Assembly (NCBI RefSeq): GCF_019049655.1
Contig: NZ_JAFMOX010000042.1
Span: forward strand, 1-62,186
Direction of reading: 5' to 3'
Length of the DNA stretch: 62,186 bases
Source of the DNA: Rahnella rivi
Lineage (GTDB): Bacteria > Pseudomonadota > Gammaproteobacteria > Enterobacterales > Enterobacteriaceae
Shown here: positions 47,063 through 57,110 of the stretch, piece by piece
How the letters are laid out: every line of letters begins with the position of its first letter
Position numbering within the stretch: the first letter of the stretch is position 1
The notes under the pieces: model-generated
Databases searched by the model: none
What the model saw: the letters and a program-made list of their open reading frames with translations, nothing else
What the model was told of the DNA's origin: nothing
Translations under genes and position numbers: made by a program

Positions 47063-50000
47063 ATGGATAAACCTGTTCTGGTGGTGATCGGCAACGGCAT
47101 GGCGGGCGTCCGGCTGGTGGAAACGCTGTGCGAACGCGCACCGTCGCGCTTCCGCATTCTGATCATCGGTGACGAAGCGCAGCCCGCTTACAACCGCATC
47201 ATGCTCACGCCGGTACTGTCGGGCGAGAAATCCTTTGCCGATATCGTGACGCACGAACAGAGCTGGTATGAACGTCACAACGTCACGTTTTTGCGCGGTG
47301 CGCCGGTCACGGCCATTGACCGTGCCGCCAGACGGGTCAGCGTTGAGGGGCAAACGTTCTCTTACCATCATCTGGTGATCGCCACCGGTTCGCGGCCTTT
47401 TATGCCGCCGCTGCCGGGGGCGCAACTGGCGGGGATCCACGGATTCCGTACGCAGCGCGACGTCGAAAACATTCTGCACGGACAGGTGGCCGGACGACCG
47501 GCGGTGGTGATCGGCGGCGGCGTGTTAGGCGTGGAAGCCGCCGCGGCGCTGGCGATGCGCGGAATGGCGGTCACGCTGTTGCATCGCGGCCCGCATCTGA
47601 TGGATCAGCAACTGGATGAACATGCTGCCGGGCTGCTGCGCATGAGCCTGCTGTCACGCGGTATCGAAACGGTATTGCAGGCGCAAACGGCGGCCTATGG
47701 CGCAGACGACAGCGGCAACGTCCGGCAGGTGACCTTGTGCGATGGCCGCGTTTTGGCGGCGCATCGTGTGGTGGTGGCCGCCGGTGTCCGCCCGGATATT
47801 GCGCTGGCGCAGGCTGCCGGTCTGGCCTGTGCGCGTGGCATTCTGGTGGATAGCGGGTTGCAGACTTCTGATCCGCATATTTCCGCCATCGGCGAATGTT
47901 GTCAGCTGGGCGAACTGACTTTCGGGCTGGTCGCTCCCTGCTGGCAGCAGGCAGAAAACCTGGCGGCCAGACTGGCGGGCGATGATGCAACGCCCTTTAC
48001 CGTACAAAACGTCCCGCTGCGCCTGAAGGTGACTGGCATTGACCTGTTTTGCGCCGGTGAACTTGCCGCCGGTGATGACGCCCAGATCCACAGCACCTTT
48101 GACCCGATCGACGGCCACTACCGCCGCCTGTTACTGCGCCACAACCAGCTGCAAGGTGTGCTGCTGTGGGGCGACATCAGCGACGGGCCGGACTACTTCT
48201 CACGTCTTCGCCATCCATCCATTCAGCCATCGCAACTGAGCGTTTTCAATCCAGAAGAAACGCCTGCGGTGCCTGATCTCCCCCTGAACGAACCGTTATC
48301 CCATGAGATAGCGAGGAGCAATGTAATGTCAAAACCCGTTTTAGTGATGGCCGGACACGGCATGGTCGGACACCATTTCCTGCAACAACTGGTCGAGCGC
48401 GAACTGCATCTGCACTATCAGGTGATCGTGTTTGCCGAGGAAACGTCCCCGGCATATGACCGCGTCCATTTGTCAGAGTTTTTCTCCGGACGCAGCGCCG
48501 AATCGCTGTCGATGGTAGAGGACGGCTTCTTCGAATCCACCGGTATTGAGCTGCGTCTCGCGCACGGCGTGGAGCACATTGATACCAAACACCGTTTTGT
48601 GGTTGACCGGCAGGGGCGGCAGACGGCGTACGATTTGCTGGTGCTGGCGACCGGCTCTTACCCGTTTGTGCCGCCGATACCGGGGAATGACGCGCCGGGC
48701 TGCCTGGTGTACCGCACGCTCGACGATCTGGCGGCGATCCAGGCCTGCGCCGGTAAGGGCACCACCGGCGTGGTGGTGGGCGGCGGATTGCTCGGGCTGG
48801 AGGCGGCCAATGCGCTGAAACATCTCGGGTTGCAAACGCACGTGGTGGAGTTTGCGCCACGGCTGATGGGCGTTCAGCTCGATGAGGGCGGTGCGGCCAT
48901 GCTGCGCCGCAAAATTGAAGCGCTGGATGTGCAGGTGCACACCGGCAAAGAAACCCGCGAAATCGTCGCAGGTGAAACCTGCAGTTACCGCATGGTGTTT
49001 GCCGACGGCAGCCATCTGGAAACCGATCTGGTGCTGTTCTCCGCCGGGATCCGCCCGCGTGACCAGCTGGCAAAAGAGTGCGGGCTGACGGTCGGCCCGC
49101 GTGGCGGCATTGTGATTGATGACCAGTGCCGCACCTCCGATCCGGCAATTTTTGCCATCGGTGAATGTGCGTTGTGGAACGGTCAGATCTTCGGGCTGGT
49201 CGCGCCCGGTTATCAGATGGCGCGCACACTGGCGGATACGCTGTCCGGTAGCGAAGTGGCGTTCAAGGGCGCGGGCATGAGCACCAAACTGAAACTGCTC
49301 GGCGTCGAAGTGGCGTCGGTCGGGGACGCGCACGGCCGTACCCCCGGCAGCCAGAGCTACAGCTGGGTGGACGGCCCGGCGGAAGTGTATAAAAAAATCG
49401 TGGTGTCGCAGGATGGCAAACGCCTGCTCGGCGCGGTGCTGGTCGGCGACAGCACCGAATACAGCACGTTGTTACAGATGATGCTCAACGACATGCCGCT
49501 GCCCGCGAATCCGGAAGGGCTGATCCTTCCCGCCAGCACCGGTGCTGCGCCGAAAAGCCTCGGCGTGGCGGCGCTGCCGGACGGCGCGCAGATCTGTTCC
49601 TGCCATAACGTCAGCAAGTCGGATATCTGTGACGCGGTGAAAGGCGGCTGCGGCGACATGGCGGCAGTCAAAGCCTGTACCAAAGCAGCCACCGGCTGCG
49701 GCGGCTGTGCGGCGCTGACCAAACAGGTGATGGAGTTCGCGCTGACGGAAATGGGCGTCGATGTTAAAAAAGACATCTGCGAGCATTTTGCCTATTCGCG
49801 GCAGGAGATTTATCACCTGGTCCGCATGGGCAATATCCGCAGTTTCGGTGAACTGATTCAGAAACACGGCCACGGCCACGGGTGTGAAATCTGTAAACCG
49901 CTGGTGGGATCGGTGCTGGCATCATGCTGGAACGATTACCTGCTCAAACCGCAACATCTGCCATTGCAGGACACCAACGACCGCTTCTTCGCCAACATCC

Positions 50001-51259
50001 AGAAAGACGGCACTTATTCCGTGGTACCGCGCGTCCCTGCGGGGGAAATCACCCCGGACGGCTTGATCGCCATCGGACTGGTCGCCAAGCGTTACAACCT
50101 TTACACCAAAATCACCGGCGGCCAGCGTGTCGATCTGTTCGGCGCACGGCTGGAGCAGTTGCCGGAAATCTGGCAGCAACTGGTGGATGCCGGGTTCGAA
50201 ACCGGTCACGCCTATGGCAAATCCCTGCGTACGGTGAAATCCTGCGTCGGATCCAACTGGTGCCGCTACGGCGTGCAGGATTCCACCGGGCTGGCGCTGC
50301 AACTGGAGAGCCGCTACAAAGGGCTGCGCTCGCCGCACAAAATCAAAATGGCCGTGTCCGGCTGCACCCGGGAATGTGCCGAAGCACAAAGCAAAGACGT
50401 CGGTGTGATTGCTACGGAAAAAGGCTGGAACCTTTACGTCTGTGGCAACGGCGGCATGAAGCCGCGCCATGCCGATTTACTGGCGCAGGACATGAGCACC
50501 GAAGCGCTGATCCGCACCGTGGACCGCTTTCTGATGTTCTACATCCGCACCGCCGACCGCCTGCAACGCACCAGCACCTGGATGGACAATCTGGAAGGCG
50601 GGATGGCGTATCTGCGTCAGGTGGTGCTGGAAGACAGCCTGCATATCGGCGCGGAGCTGGAAAACGAGATGAACGCCGTGGTCGGCACCTATCAGTGCGA
50701 ATGGCAGACCACGCTGGCTGACCCGGATCGTCTGGCGCTGTTCAGGCCGTTTGTGAACAGCGAACTGCCGGACGAAGCGGTAGTCATGGTGCAGGAGCGG
50801 CAGCAGATCCGCCCGGCAACTCCCACGGAGCGCGCCTCACTGCCACCGGTGGTGGTGAATCAGCCGGTGATGGCCGTTCATGGTTGGGTGGATTTGTGCG
50901 AACTGAACGCCATCCCGGCCAACGCAGGAATGGCGGCGCGGCTGGCAAACCGCCAGATTGCGCTGTTCCACCTGCCGGATCATCCGCAGAAGGTTTTTGC
51001 CCTCAGCAATCATGAGCCGGACAGCGACGCTAACGTGCTGGCGCGCGGCCTGCTGGGCGATGTGAAAGGGGAACCGGTGGTGATTTCGCCGTTGTACAAG
51101 CAGCGCTTTCGTTTGCTGGACGGGTGCAGCGTGGATGACGGGCACACCGCACTCAGCGTCTGGCCGGTCAAAGTGGACGGCGGGCGCGTCTGGGTGCAGG
51201 AAAACCCGGTGAGCCACGGGGTGCGTGCCGCAGAGCGGATTGAGACGGTCAGCCTATGA
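47063..51259 (+). CDS. nasB: NasC-NasB fusion: nitrate reductase electron-transfer module plus NADH-nitrite reductase
   Basis: This 1398-residue cytoplasmic enzyme starts at ATG 47063. Residues 1-421 form a complete NasC-like FAD/NADH oxidoreductase (VVIGNGMAGVRLVE, AVVIGGGVLGVEAA), which feeds NasA. Residues 422-1398 are NasB/NirB. A second FAD/NADH unit (VMAGHGMVGHHFLQ, GVVVGGGLLGLEAA) is followed by a BFD-type 2Fe-2S domain (ICSCHNVSKSDI, TGCGGCAAL). The siroheme/4Fe-4S domain has CVGSNWC and CTREC, and the last part is a NirD-like Rieske fold without cluster ligands. In Klebsiella nasC and nasB are separate genes. Here no stop intervenes, yet a full ribosome site (GAGGAG) precedes Met422. 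nasA overlaps the end by 4 bp. Confidence 0.9.
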   Translation: MDKPVLVVIGNGMAGVRLVETLCERAPSRFRILIIGDEAQPAYNRIMLTPVLSGEKSFADIVTHEQSWYERHNVTFLRGAPVTAIDRAARRVSVEGQTFSYHHLVIATGSRPFMPPLPGAQLAGIHGFRTQRDVENILHGQVAGRPAVVIGGGVLGVEAAAALAMRGMAVTLLHRGPHLMDQQLDEHAAGLLRMSLLSRGIETVLQAQTAAYGADDSGNVRQVTLCDGRVLAAHRVVVAAGVRPDIALAQAAGLACARGILVDSGLQTSDPHISAIGECCQLGELTFGLVAPCWQQAENLAARLAGDDATPFTVQNVPLRLKVTGIDLFCAGELAAGDDAQIHSTFDPIDGHYRRLLLRHNQLQGVLLWGDISDGPDYFSRLRHPSIQPSQLSVFNPEETPAVPDLPLNEPLSHEIARSNVMSKPVLVMAGHGMVGHHFLQQLVERELHLHYQVIVFAEETSPAYDRVHLSEFFSGRSAESLSMVEDGFFESTGIELRLAHGVEHIDTKHRFVVDRQGRQTAYDLLVLATGSYPFVPPIPGNDAPGCLVYRTLDDLAAIQACAGKGTTGVVVGGGLLGLEAANALKHLGLQTHVVEFAPRLMGVQLDEGGAAMLRRKIEALDVQVHTGKETREIVAGETCSYRMVFADGSHLETDLVLFSAGIRPRDQLAKECGLTVGPRGGIVIDDQCRTSDPAIFAIGECALWNGQIFGLVAPGYQMARTLADTLSGSEVAFKGAGMSTKLKLLGVEVASVGDAHGRTPGSQSYSWVDGPAEVYKKIVVSQDGKRLLGAVLVGDSTEYSTLLQMMLNDMPLPANPEGLILPASTGAAPKSLGVAALPDGAQICSCHNVSKSDICDAVKGGCGDMAAVKACTKAATGCGGCAALTKQVMEFALTEMGVDVKKDICEHFAYSRQEIYHLVRMGNIRSFGELIQKHGHGHGCEICKPLVGSVLASCWNDYLLKPQHLPLQDTNDRFFANIQKDGTYSVVPRVPAGEITPDGLIAIGLVAKRYNLYTKITGGQRVDLFGARLEQLPEIWQQLVDAGFETGHAYGKSLRTVKSCVGSNWCRYGVQDSTGLALQLESRYKGLRSPHKIKMAVSGCTRECAEAQSKDVGVIATEKGWNLYVCGNGGMKPRHADLLAQDMSTEALIRTVDRFLMFYIRTADRLQRTSTWMDNLEGGMAYLRQVVLEDSLHIGAELENEMNAVVGTYQCEWQTTLADPDRLALFRPFVNSELPDEAVVMVQERQQIRPATPTERASLPPVVVNQPVMAVHGWVDLCELNAIPANAGMAARLANRQIALFHLPDHPQKVFALSNHEPDSDANVLARGLLGDVKGEPVVISPLYKQRFRLLDGCSVDDGHTALSVWPVKVDGGRVWVQENPVSHGVRAAERIETVSL
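48313..48328 (+). promoter_or_regulatory. Internal ribosome site and start codon inside the NasC-NasB frame
   Basis: GAGGAG (48313-48318), a 7-base spacer and ATG 48326 together look like the original nasB initiation signal. The codon is in frame with the upstream NasC part. Both other frames have stops just before it. Separate NasB could therefore be made from the same message. Confidence 0.7.
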
Positions 51260-53925
51260 AAAAAGACGCGACGTTCACCACCTGCGCATACTGCGGCGTC
51301 GGCTGCGGCGTCAGGATGCAACCGCAGGTGCAGGGCTTCAGCGCCAGCGGCGACGATGCGCATCCGGCCAGTCTCGGGCGGCTGTGCGTTAAGGGCAGCG
51401 CGCTGGGAGAAACGCTGGATTTGCAGGGACGTTTACTTCAGCCGGAAATCCACGGCCAGCCGGTCAGCTGGGAGAAGGCGCTGGACGCCGTCGCCAGCGG
51501 ATTGCAACAGGTGATCCGCGAACATGGCCCGCAGGCCGTGGCCTTCTACGGCTCAGGCCAGTTGCTGACGGAAGACTATTACGTTGCCAACAAACTGATG
51601 AAGGGTTTTATCGGCGCGGGAAATATGGATACCAACTCGCGCCTGTGCATGGCGTCGGCGGTGGTCGGCTACAAACGTGCGTTCGGCGCGGATGCCGTGC
51701 CGTGCAGCTATCAGGATCTGGAACGGGCAGACTGCGTGATCCTCACCGGTTCCAATACCGCCTGGGCGCATCCGGTAGTTTATCAGCGGCTGGCGCAGGC
51801 GAAAAAAGAGCGGCCCGCAATGCGCATTATTGTGATTGACCCGCGCCAGACCGCCACCTGTGATATCGCCGATTTGCATCTGGCGTTGCGCCCCGGCAGC
51901 GATGCGGCGCTGTTTTGTGGTGCGCTGAACGCCATGGCGGACAGCGGGAAACTCGACGCCGCTTTCCTGCAACAGCATACCCGGGGTGCGGAACAGACCT
52001 TGCAGGCGGCACAAACCTGGACGCCAGCCCGCACTGCCGATGCGTGCGCGCTGCCTCCGGCAAAGCTTATGGCCTTTTATCAGATGATTGCTGACAGTGA
52101 CCGGCTGGTGACCCTGTATTCGATGGGCATCAATCAGTCCAGCTCCGGCGTTGATAAATGCAACGCCATCATCAACTTACATCTGGCGACCGGCAAGATT
52201 GGCCGCGAAGGCTGCGGGCCGTTTTCCATCACCGGCCAGCCCAATGCCATGGGCGGGCGCGAAGTGGGCGGTCTGGCAAACCAGCTGGCGTCGCACATGG
52301 GGTTCAGCGCGCAGGAGGTGGATCGGGTGGGGCGGTTCTGGGCGAGTGACAACGTCACGGAAACCGCCGGACTGAACGCCGTTGACTTGTTTCGTGCCGT
52401 GGAAACAGGCCAGATCAAAGCGGTATGGATCATGGGCACCAATCCGCTGGTGTCGCTGCCGGATGCCGACCGCGTGCGTGCCGGGCTGGCGCGCTGCCCG
52501 CTGGTGATTGTCTCCGACATCATGCGCGATACCGATACCACCCGTGCCGCCCACATTTGCCTGCCCGGACAGGGCTGGGGCGAGAAAAACGGCACGGTCA
52601 CCAATTCCGAACGTTGCATTTCCCGTCAGCGGGCGTTTCTGCCAGCGCCGGGCGAGGCGAAACCGGACTGGTGGATCCTCTGTCAGGTGGCGCAGCGTCT
52701 GGGTTATGACGATGCCTTCGCCTATCAGCATCCGGCAGAGATTTTCCGCGAACATGCGGCGCTTTCCGGTTTTGAAAATCAGGGCTCGCGGGCGTTTGAT
52801 ATCAGCGGGATGGCGCAGCTTTCCAATGAACAGTGGGACGGGCTGCGTCCGGTGCAGTGGCCGGTCAACGCCGCAAATCCGCAGGGCACTGCGCGGCTGT
52901 TCACCGATAACCGGTTTTTCCATCCTGACGGCCATGCGCGGCTGATCCCCGTTACGCCAAGGCCGCCGGTGAACCCGCCGACGGCTGCCTGTCCGCTGAT
53001 CATGAACACCGGCAGGGTGCGTGACCAATGGCACACGATGACACGCACCGGGAAATCTGCGCGCCTGATGCAGCACATCAGCGAACCTTTCTGTCAGTTT
53101 CATCCCGACGATGCCCCGCAGATCCAGCCCGGCGATCTGGTGCGCGTTGCCTCCTCGCACGGCTGGCTGTTGCTGCGCGCCCAGCCGGACAGGCTGCAAC
53201 CGCGCGGCAGCGTCTTTGTGCCGATGCACTGGAACAGCCAGTTCAGCCAGCAGGCCAGGGTGGATGCGCTGATTGAGGCACATACCGATCCGCTGTCCGG
53301 GCAGCCGGAAAGCAAACATATGCCGGTCAGTCTGCGCCGCTGGAATGCCGCCTGGCAGGCCGAACTGTTTATGCGCGGCGACAGCGACCGGCATCCGGCA
53401 CCGCCTGACACTGCTTACTGGAGCCGCATCGCGCAGCAGGGCGTGACGCATTACACGCTGGCCGATTCGTCTTTACCGCAGGACTGGACGGCCTGGCTCA
53501 GCGAACATTTCGGCACCGGCCAGTGGGTTTGCCAGGCGGCACATCTGGGCGATGACGGTTTTCATCTTCTGGCCTGGTCCGGCGGTGAGCTGCAACTGGC
53601 GTTTTACGCGCACCGCCGTCGCCCTGCGCCGGAACGTCAGGCGGTGGTGGCCGCATTTTCTCAGCCGCCGGTGACCGCGTCGCAGCGTCTGGCGCTGCTG
53701 GCAGGCACCGCCGGAAACGGTAAAGCCCCCACCGGCGCGATGATTTGCAGCTGCTTTGCCATCGGCGAAATCGCCATCGCAGACGCCGTGCGGCAGGGAT
53801 GTCACAGCGTGCAGCAGCTCGGCGCGCAGCTGAAATGCGGCACTAACTGCGGTTCATGCATTCCCGAACTCAAAAAGATCATAGCCGGCCAGCTTACGTC
53901 GCTGACGGCAGGAGACGACCAATGA
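51256..53925 (+). CDS. nasA: Assimilatory nitrate reductase catalytic subunit NasA
   Basis: NasA reduces nitrate to nitrite in the cytoplasm. The 889-residue molybdopterin-guanine-dinucleotide enzyme has an N-terminal 4Fe-4S motif ([12 protein letters not shown], with the fourth Cys in RLCVKG). Molybdopterin domains follow ([40 protein letters not shown]). At the C-terminus is a BFD-like 2Fe-2S domain ([26 protein letters not shown]). The extra C-terminal cluster is typical of the Klebsiella type, which takes electrons from NasC. The start overlaps the nasCB stop (ATGA), and the stop overlaps cobA in the same way. Confidence 0.95.
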   Translation: MKKDATFTTCAYCGVGCGVRMQPQVQGFSASGDDAHPASLGRLCVKGSALGETLDLQGRLLQPEIHGQPVSWEKALDAVASGLQQVIREHGPQAVAFYGSGQLLTEDYYVANKLMKGFIGAGNMDTNSRLCMASAVVGYKRAFGADAVPCSYQDLERADCVILTGSNTAWAHPVVYQRLAQAKKERPAMRIIVIDPRQTATCDIADLHLALRPGSDAALFCGALNAMADSGKLDAAFLQQHTRGAEQTLQAAQTWTPARTADACALPPAKLMAFYQMIADSDRLVTLYSMGINQSSSGVDKCNAIINLHLATGKIGREGCGPFSITGQPNAMGGREVGGLANQLASHMGFSAQEVDRVGRFWASDNVTETAGLNAVDLFRAVETGQIKAVWIMGTNPLVSLPDADRVRAGLARCPLVIVSDIMRDTDTTRAAHICLPGQGWGEKNGTVTNSERCISRQRAFLPAPGEAKPDWWILCQVAQRLGYDDAFAYQHPAEIFREHAALSGFENQGSRAFDISGMAQLSNEQWDGLRPVQWPVNAANPQGTARLFTDNRFFHPDGHARLIPVTPRPPVNPPTAACPLIMNTGRVRDQWHTMTRTGKSARLMQHISEPFCQFHPDDAPQIQPGDLVRVASSHGWLLLRAQPDRLQPRGSVFVPMHWNSQFSQQARVDALIEAHTDPLSGQPESKHMPVSLRRWNAAWQAELFMRGDSDRHPAPPDTAYWSRIAQQGVTHYTLADSSLPQDWTAWLSEHFGTGQWVCQAAHLGDDGFHLLAWSGGELQLAFYAHRRRPAPERQAVVAAFSQPPVTASQRLALLAGTAGNGKAPTGAMICSCFAIGEIAIADAVRQGCHSVQQLGAQLKCGTNCGSCIPELKKIIAGQLTSLTAGDDQ

Positions 53926-54809
53926 ACATCCTCGAAAAGTCATTACAGATGCAGCAAATCTCTCAGCTTATGGCGTCGGGGAACCTGCGCCAGCCCGTGT
54001 GCCGGGGTGAAGTCTGGCTGGTGGGCGCCGGGCCGGGCGACGTTGAGCTGCTGACGGTGAAAGCGCTGCGGGTGATTGTGCAGGCCGACGTGGTGGTGTT
54101 TGACCGGCTGGTTTCAGACCCGGTGATGGCGCTGATCCCGGACGAGGTGCTGCGCATTGATGTCGGTAAATCGACACGCAATCACACGCTCGGACAGGGT
54201 GAGATCAACCAACTGCTGGTGACGCTGGCACAGGCCGGACACCGCGTGGTGCGCCTCAAGGGCGGCGATCCTTTCGTTTTTGGACGTGGCGGCGAAGAGA
54301 TGGCGCACTGCCAGCAGCATGAGGTGATCTGCCACATCGTGCCGGGGATCACTGCGGCAATGGGCTGCGCGGCAGCCAGCGGTATCCCGCTGACACACCG
54401 GGATCTGGCTCAGTCGGTCCGGTTTGTCACCGGCCACGGCGCGCAGGGCGAGCCGGACATCGACTGGTCAGCACTGGCCACCACGCGCCAGACGCTGGTG
54501 TTTTATATGGGCATTGCCAACAGTGAAAACATCAGCCAGCAGCTGATAGCGCATGGTCTGGCGGCCTCCACACCGGTGGCCGTGATCGAACGCGGTACCC
54601 GCCCCGATCAGCGGGTACTGACCGGCACACTGACCGCGCTGGCAGAGCTTATCCGCACGGAGCAGGTGCAAACGCCCGCGCTGCTGATCGTCGGGGAGGT
54701 GGTGGAGATGCATCGGGGCTGGCAACGCAGTTGCGGGTATGGAGAAGGTCAAGATCGTGGGTTGCCACCCACACCGGGTTTGAGAGGTGCTTATCGGTGT
54801 GCCTCTTAA
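53922..54809 (+). CDS. cobA: Uroporphyrinogen-III C-methyltransferase (SUMT), repeat-extended C-terminus
   Basis: SUMT makes precorrin-2 from uroporphyrinogen III, the first step to the siroheme of nitrite reductase. The 295-residue protein has the SAM loop [15 protein letters not shown], the [18 protein letters not shown] block and [20 protein letters not shown]. The start ATG 53922 has GCAGGAG upstream and overlaps the nasA stop. The enzyme body ends near [16 protein letters not shown]. The last 20 or so residues ([20 protein letters not shown]) are encoded by the first 37-bp repeat unit and so were added when the repeat arrived or spread. Confidence 0.92.
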   Translation: MNILEKSLQMQQISQLMASGNLRQPVCRGEVWLVGAGPGDVELLTVKALRVIVQADVVVFDRLVSDPVMALIPDEVLRIDVGKSTRNHTLGQGEINQLLVTLAQAGHRVVRLKGGDPFVFGRGGEEMAHCQQHEVICHIVPGITAAMGCAAASGIPLTHRDLAQSVRFVTGHGAQGEPDIDWSALATTRQTLVFYMGIANSENISQQLIAHGLAASTPVAVIERGTRPDQRVLTGTLTALAELIRTEQVQTPALLIVGEVVEMHRGWQRSCGYGEGQDRGLPPTPGLRGAYRCAS

Positions 54810-54942
54810 TATTTCAGGCTTATTTACTGCGTGATGCTGTTTCAGGGGGTTCTGTGAATACGTTTTAACGTCAAGATCGTGGGTTGCCACCCACACCGGC
54901 CTTAAGGTCAACACCGTGGGTTGCCACCCACACCGGCCTTAG
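54748..54942 (+). repeat. 37-bp hairpin units, right block
   Basis: Units lie at 54748-54781, 54870-54906 and 54907-54942, each with GTGGGTTGCCACCCAC. The last two abut. The first is separated from them by a hairpin-containing stretch and encodes the end of the SUMT gene. Orientation is opposite to the units at 511-621. Confidence 0.85.
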
Positions 54943-55145
54943 GGGTGGCTTATCGCCGCCACCCCTAAGAACCCCGGGCTCTTTTCACTGCGCGCTGCCG
55001 CTCGCTGGCTATGTTTCAGACACTCCGGCTATTGCCGCAAACGCCGCCGCTGCGCGGTCCTCTCATTTCAGGTTCGGACCCGCTCGGAAAAATACCCTCG
55101 CGGTTTCTCACCGTTCATTCGACGTCGTTTTGAGCGCGGCCAAAG
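54943..55145 (+). repeat. Dispersed intergenic repeat, copy 3
   Basis: The order is: a GC-rich hairpin (GGGGTGGC...GCCACCCC, 54941-54966), CGGGCTCTTTTCACTGCGCG, CCGCTCGCTGGCTATGTTTC, TATTGCCGCAAA, CCGCTGCGCGGT, and the end TTTTGAGCGCGGCCAA at 55130-55145. It aligns along about 170 bp with the reverse complement of copy 4. Confidence 0.85.
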
Positions 55146-55229
55146 GCTTCTTAAAGCACAACCTCACCGTTTTCGACTTTATAAATCAAAAAAAAACGAA
55201 AAATTAAGTCTCAATAATCATTTGAATTA

Positions 55230-55450
55230 CATAGCCATTGGCCGCGCTCAAAAATCACGCCGTAGGGAGTGGTGGAAAACCGCGCGTCTGTTTGCGCGGG
55301 TTGTAACCCGAGCGGAGGGCACCGCGCAGCGGCGGGATTTTGCGGCAATAACGCAAGCCCCTGAAACATAGCCCGCGAGCGGTAGCGCGCTGTAAAAAGA
55401 CGTGGGAGATCCAAGAGGGGCCCGTCCTGGCCCCTTTTGGGCGGTTTCGG
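55230..55450 (-). repeat. Dispersed intergenic repeat, copy 4 (inverted)
   Basis: Read on the minus strand it repeats the order of copy 3: hairpin AAGGGGCC...GGCCCCTCTT type, TTTTTACAGCGCGCTACCGC, GGGCTATGTTTCAG, TATTGCCGCAAA, CCGCTGCGCGGT, and the identical 16-base end TTTTGAGCGCGGCCAA (55230-55245). Copies 3 and 4 could fold into one long imperfect hairpin. Confidence 0.85.
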
Positions 55451-55493
55451 CGGCAGCGGCTGAGCGATCACCGCAGGTGAGAAACCGAAACTG

Positions 55494-57110
55494 TCACCAG
55501 GCCCCCGCCTGCATCCCCGGCAGTGAATTGATCAGCTTCTGCGTCCACGGGTGGGCGGGCCGGTGGAAAACGTCATCGACGTGTCCGTGTTCTACCACGC
55601 TGCCGTCTTTCATCACCACCACGCGGTCGGCCAGATGGTGGATGACGCCTAAATCGTGCGAAATGAATAACAGTGCGGTGCGGTGTTCTGCCTGCATATC
55701 GGCCAGCAGATCCAGCACCTGCGCCTGAACCGAGACGTCGAGCGCGCTCACCGGTTCATCGGCCACCAGCAGCGCCGGATTGGGCGCGAACGCACGGGCG
55801 ATCGCCACGCGCTGGCGCTGACCGCCGGATAAATCGCGCGGATAACGGCGCAGAAAACTCTCGCCCAGCTGTACTTCATCCAGCAACTGCCGGATGCGTT
55901 TCTTGCGTTCATCGCCAAAAATCCCGACGCTGTCCAGACTCTCACCGATGATTTTCTCAACGTTATATCGCGGATCAAACGAACTCAGCGGATCCTGTGC
56001 AATCAGCTGGATGCCTTTGCGTTGCAACCTGCGGTCGGATTCCGGGATCTGAGTCCAGCGCCGCCCCTGAATGGTGATGGTGCCGGAACCGGGCTCGGTC
56101 AGCCCGAGCACCATGCGCGCCACCGTGGTTTTGCCGGAACCGGATTCGCCGACAATTCCCAGCGTTTCACCCGCGGCAAGGCGCAAACTGACGTGATTCA
56201 CCACCGTTTTTCCGGCGAACTGTTTGCACAAACCGCTGGCTTCCAGCACCGGGATTTCCGTGGAAATATGCCGGGCGGGCAACGCGACGCCTCGCGTGCC
56301 GGAAAGCCTCAGGCCACGCGTCGCCGTTCCGGGCACCGCGGCCAGCAATTGCTGCGTGTAAGGGTGCTGCGGCGCGGTCAGCAGTGCCTCGCTGATGCCT
56401 TCTTCCACCACTTTTCCCTGATGCATCACCAGGATCCGATCGGCGAGTTTCCCCACCACGGAGAGATCATGGCTTATCAGCAGCAGGCTTTCGCCTTTAT
56501 CGCGCCGCTGTTGCAGCAGATCCAGAATCTGTTTTTGTACGGTCATGTCCAGCGCCGTGGTCGGTTCATCGGCGATCAGCAAACCGGGGTTGCCCGCAAG
56601 CGCCGTGGCGATCAACACGCGCTGACGCAAACCGCCGGAAAGCTGATGCGGGTAAGTGGTCAGCCGGTGTTGCGCATCGGGAATACCGACAGATTTCAGC
56701 AGGGCAAGGGTCTGCGCGTGCAGTTCACGGGGCGCGCCGGGCTGCGTGGCGATGAGGGCATCGCGCAGTTGCTGACCCACCTGACGCAGCGGGTCAAGCG
56801 ACACCAGCGCGTCCTGCAACACATAACCAATTTTGCTGCCGCGAATTTTACGCCAGCGGCGCTGGCTGGCGTCCAGCATGTCCTGACCGTCAATCACAAA
56901 CCGGTCTGCAGTGATGCGCGCACTGGCGTCCTGTAACCCCAGCAGGCTGCGTGCGGTGACGGTTTTTCCCGAGCCGGATTCCCCGACAAAAGCCACCGAT
57001 TCGCCGCGTCTGAGTTGCAAATTCAGGCCGCTGACCGCCACTTTTTCGCCCTGTGCCGAAGGAAAAGAGATCGACAGATTGCGGATATCGATAAAAAGGT
57101 CGCCGCTCAT
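55494..57110 (-). CDS. Peptide/nickel-type ABC importer, fused double ATPase
   Basis: This 538-residue protein has two DppD/DppF-like ATPase domains in one chain. The first has Walker [17 protein letters not shown], signature [12 protein letters not shown] and Walker [13 protein letters not shown]. The second has [32 protein letters not shown] and [13 protein letters not shown]. Both look intact. The fused form is like GsiA and similar opine, glutathione or peptide systems. It is the last gene of a four-gene importer operon and overlaps the preceding permease gene by 4 bp. Confidence 0.9.
   Translation of the reverse strand: MSGDLFIDIRNLSISFPSAQGEKVAVSGLNLQLRRGESVAFVGESGSGKTVTARSLLGLQDASARITADRFVIDGQDMLDASQRRWRKIRGSKIGYVLQDALVSLDPLRQVGQQLRDALIATQPGAPRELHAQTLALLKSVGIPDAQHRLTTYPHQLSGGLRQRVLIATALAGNPGLLIADEPTTALDMTVQKQILDLLQQRRDKGESLLLISHDLSVVGKLADRILVMHQGKVVEEGISEALLTAPQHPYTQQLLAAVPGTATRGLRLSGTRGVALPARHISTEIPVLEASGLCKQFAGKTVVNHVSLRLAAGETLGIVGESGSGKTTVARMVLGLTEPGSGTITIQGRRWTQIPESDRRLQRKGIQLIAQDPLSSFDPRYNVEKIIGESLDSVGIFGDERKKRIRQLLDEVQLGESFLRRYPRDLSGGQRQRVAIARAFAPNPALLVADEPVSALDVSVQAQVLDLLADMQAEHRTALLFISHDLGVIHHLADRVVVMKDGSVVEHGHVDDVFHRPAHPWTQKLINSLPGMQAGAW

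Larger units (their letters stand above)
54810..55493. other. 684-bp gene-free stretch made of repeats
   Basis: This stretch lies between the SUMT gene and the ABC ATPase gene. It consists of 37-bp units, repeat copies 3 and 4 in inverted orientation, and an AT-rich spacer (55146-55229). Open frames within it lie across the repeats and have no protein-like features. Confidence 0.8.

Noticed and set aside
48246..49229. 327-codon minus-strand frame inside nasB
   Set aside because: Antisense to the conserved NADH/FAD domain, and made of Arg/Pro/Ala-rich shadow sequence.
52177..53451. 424-codon minus-strand frame inside nasA
   Set aside because: High-GC shadow frame opposite a gene with all expected cofactor motifs.
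54884..55207. 107-codon plus-strand frame in the right repeat block
   Set aside because: It runs through the repeats, and the left block contains a similar frame on the other strand. This reflects the repeat sequence, not a gene.
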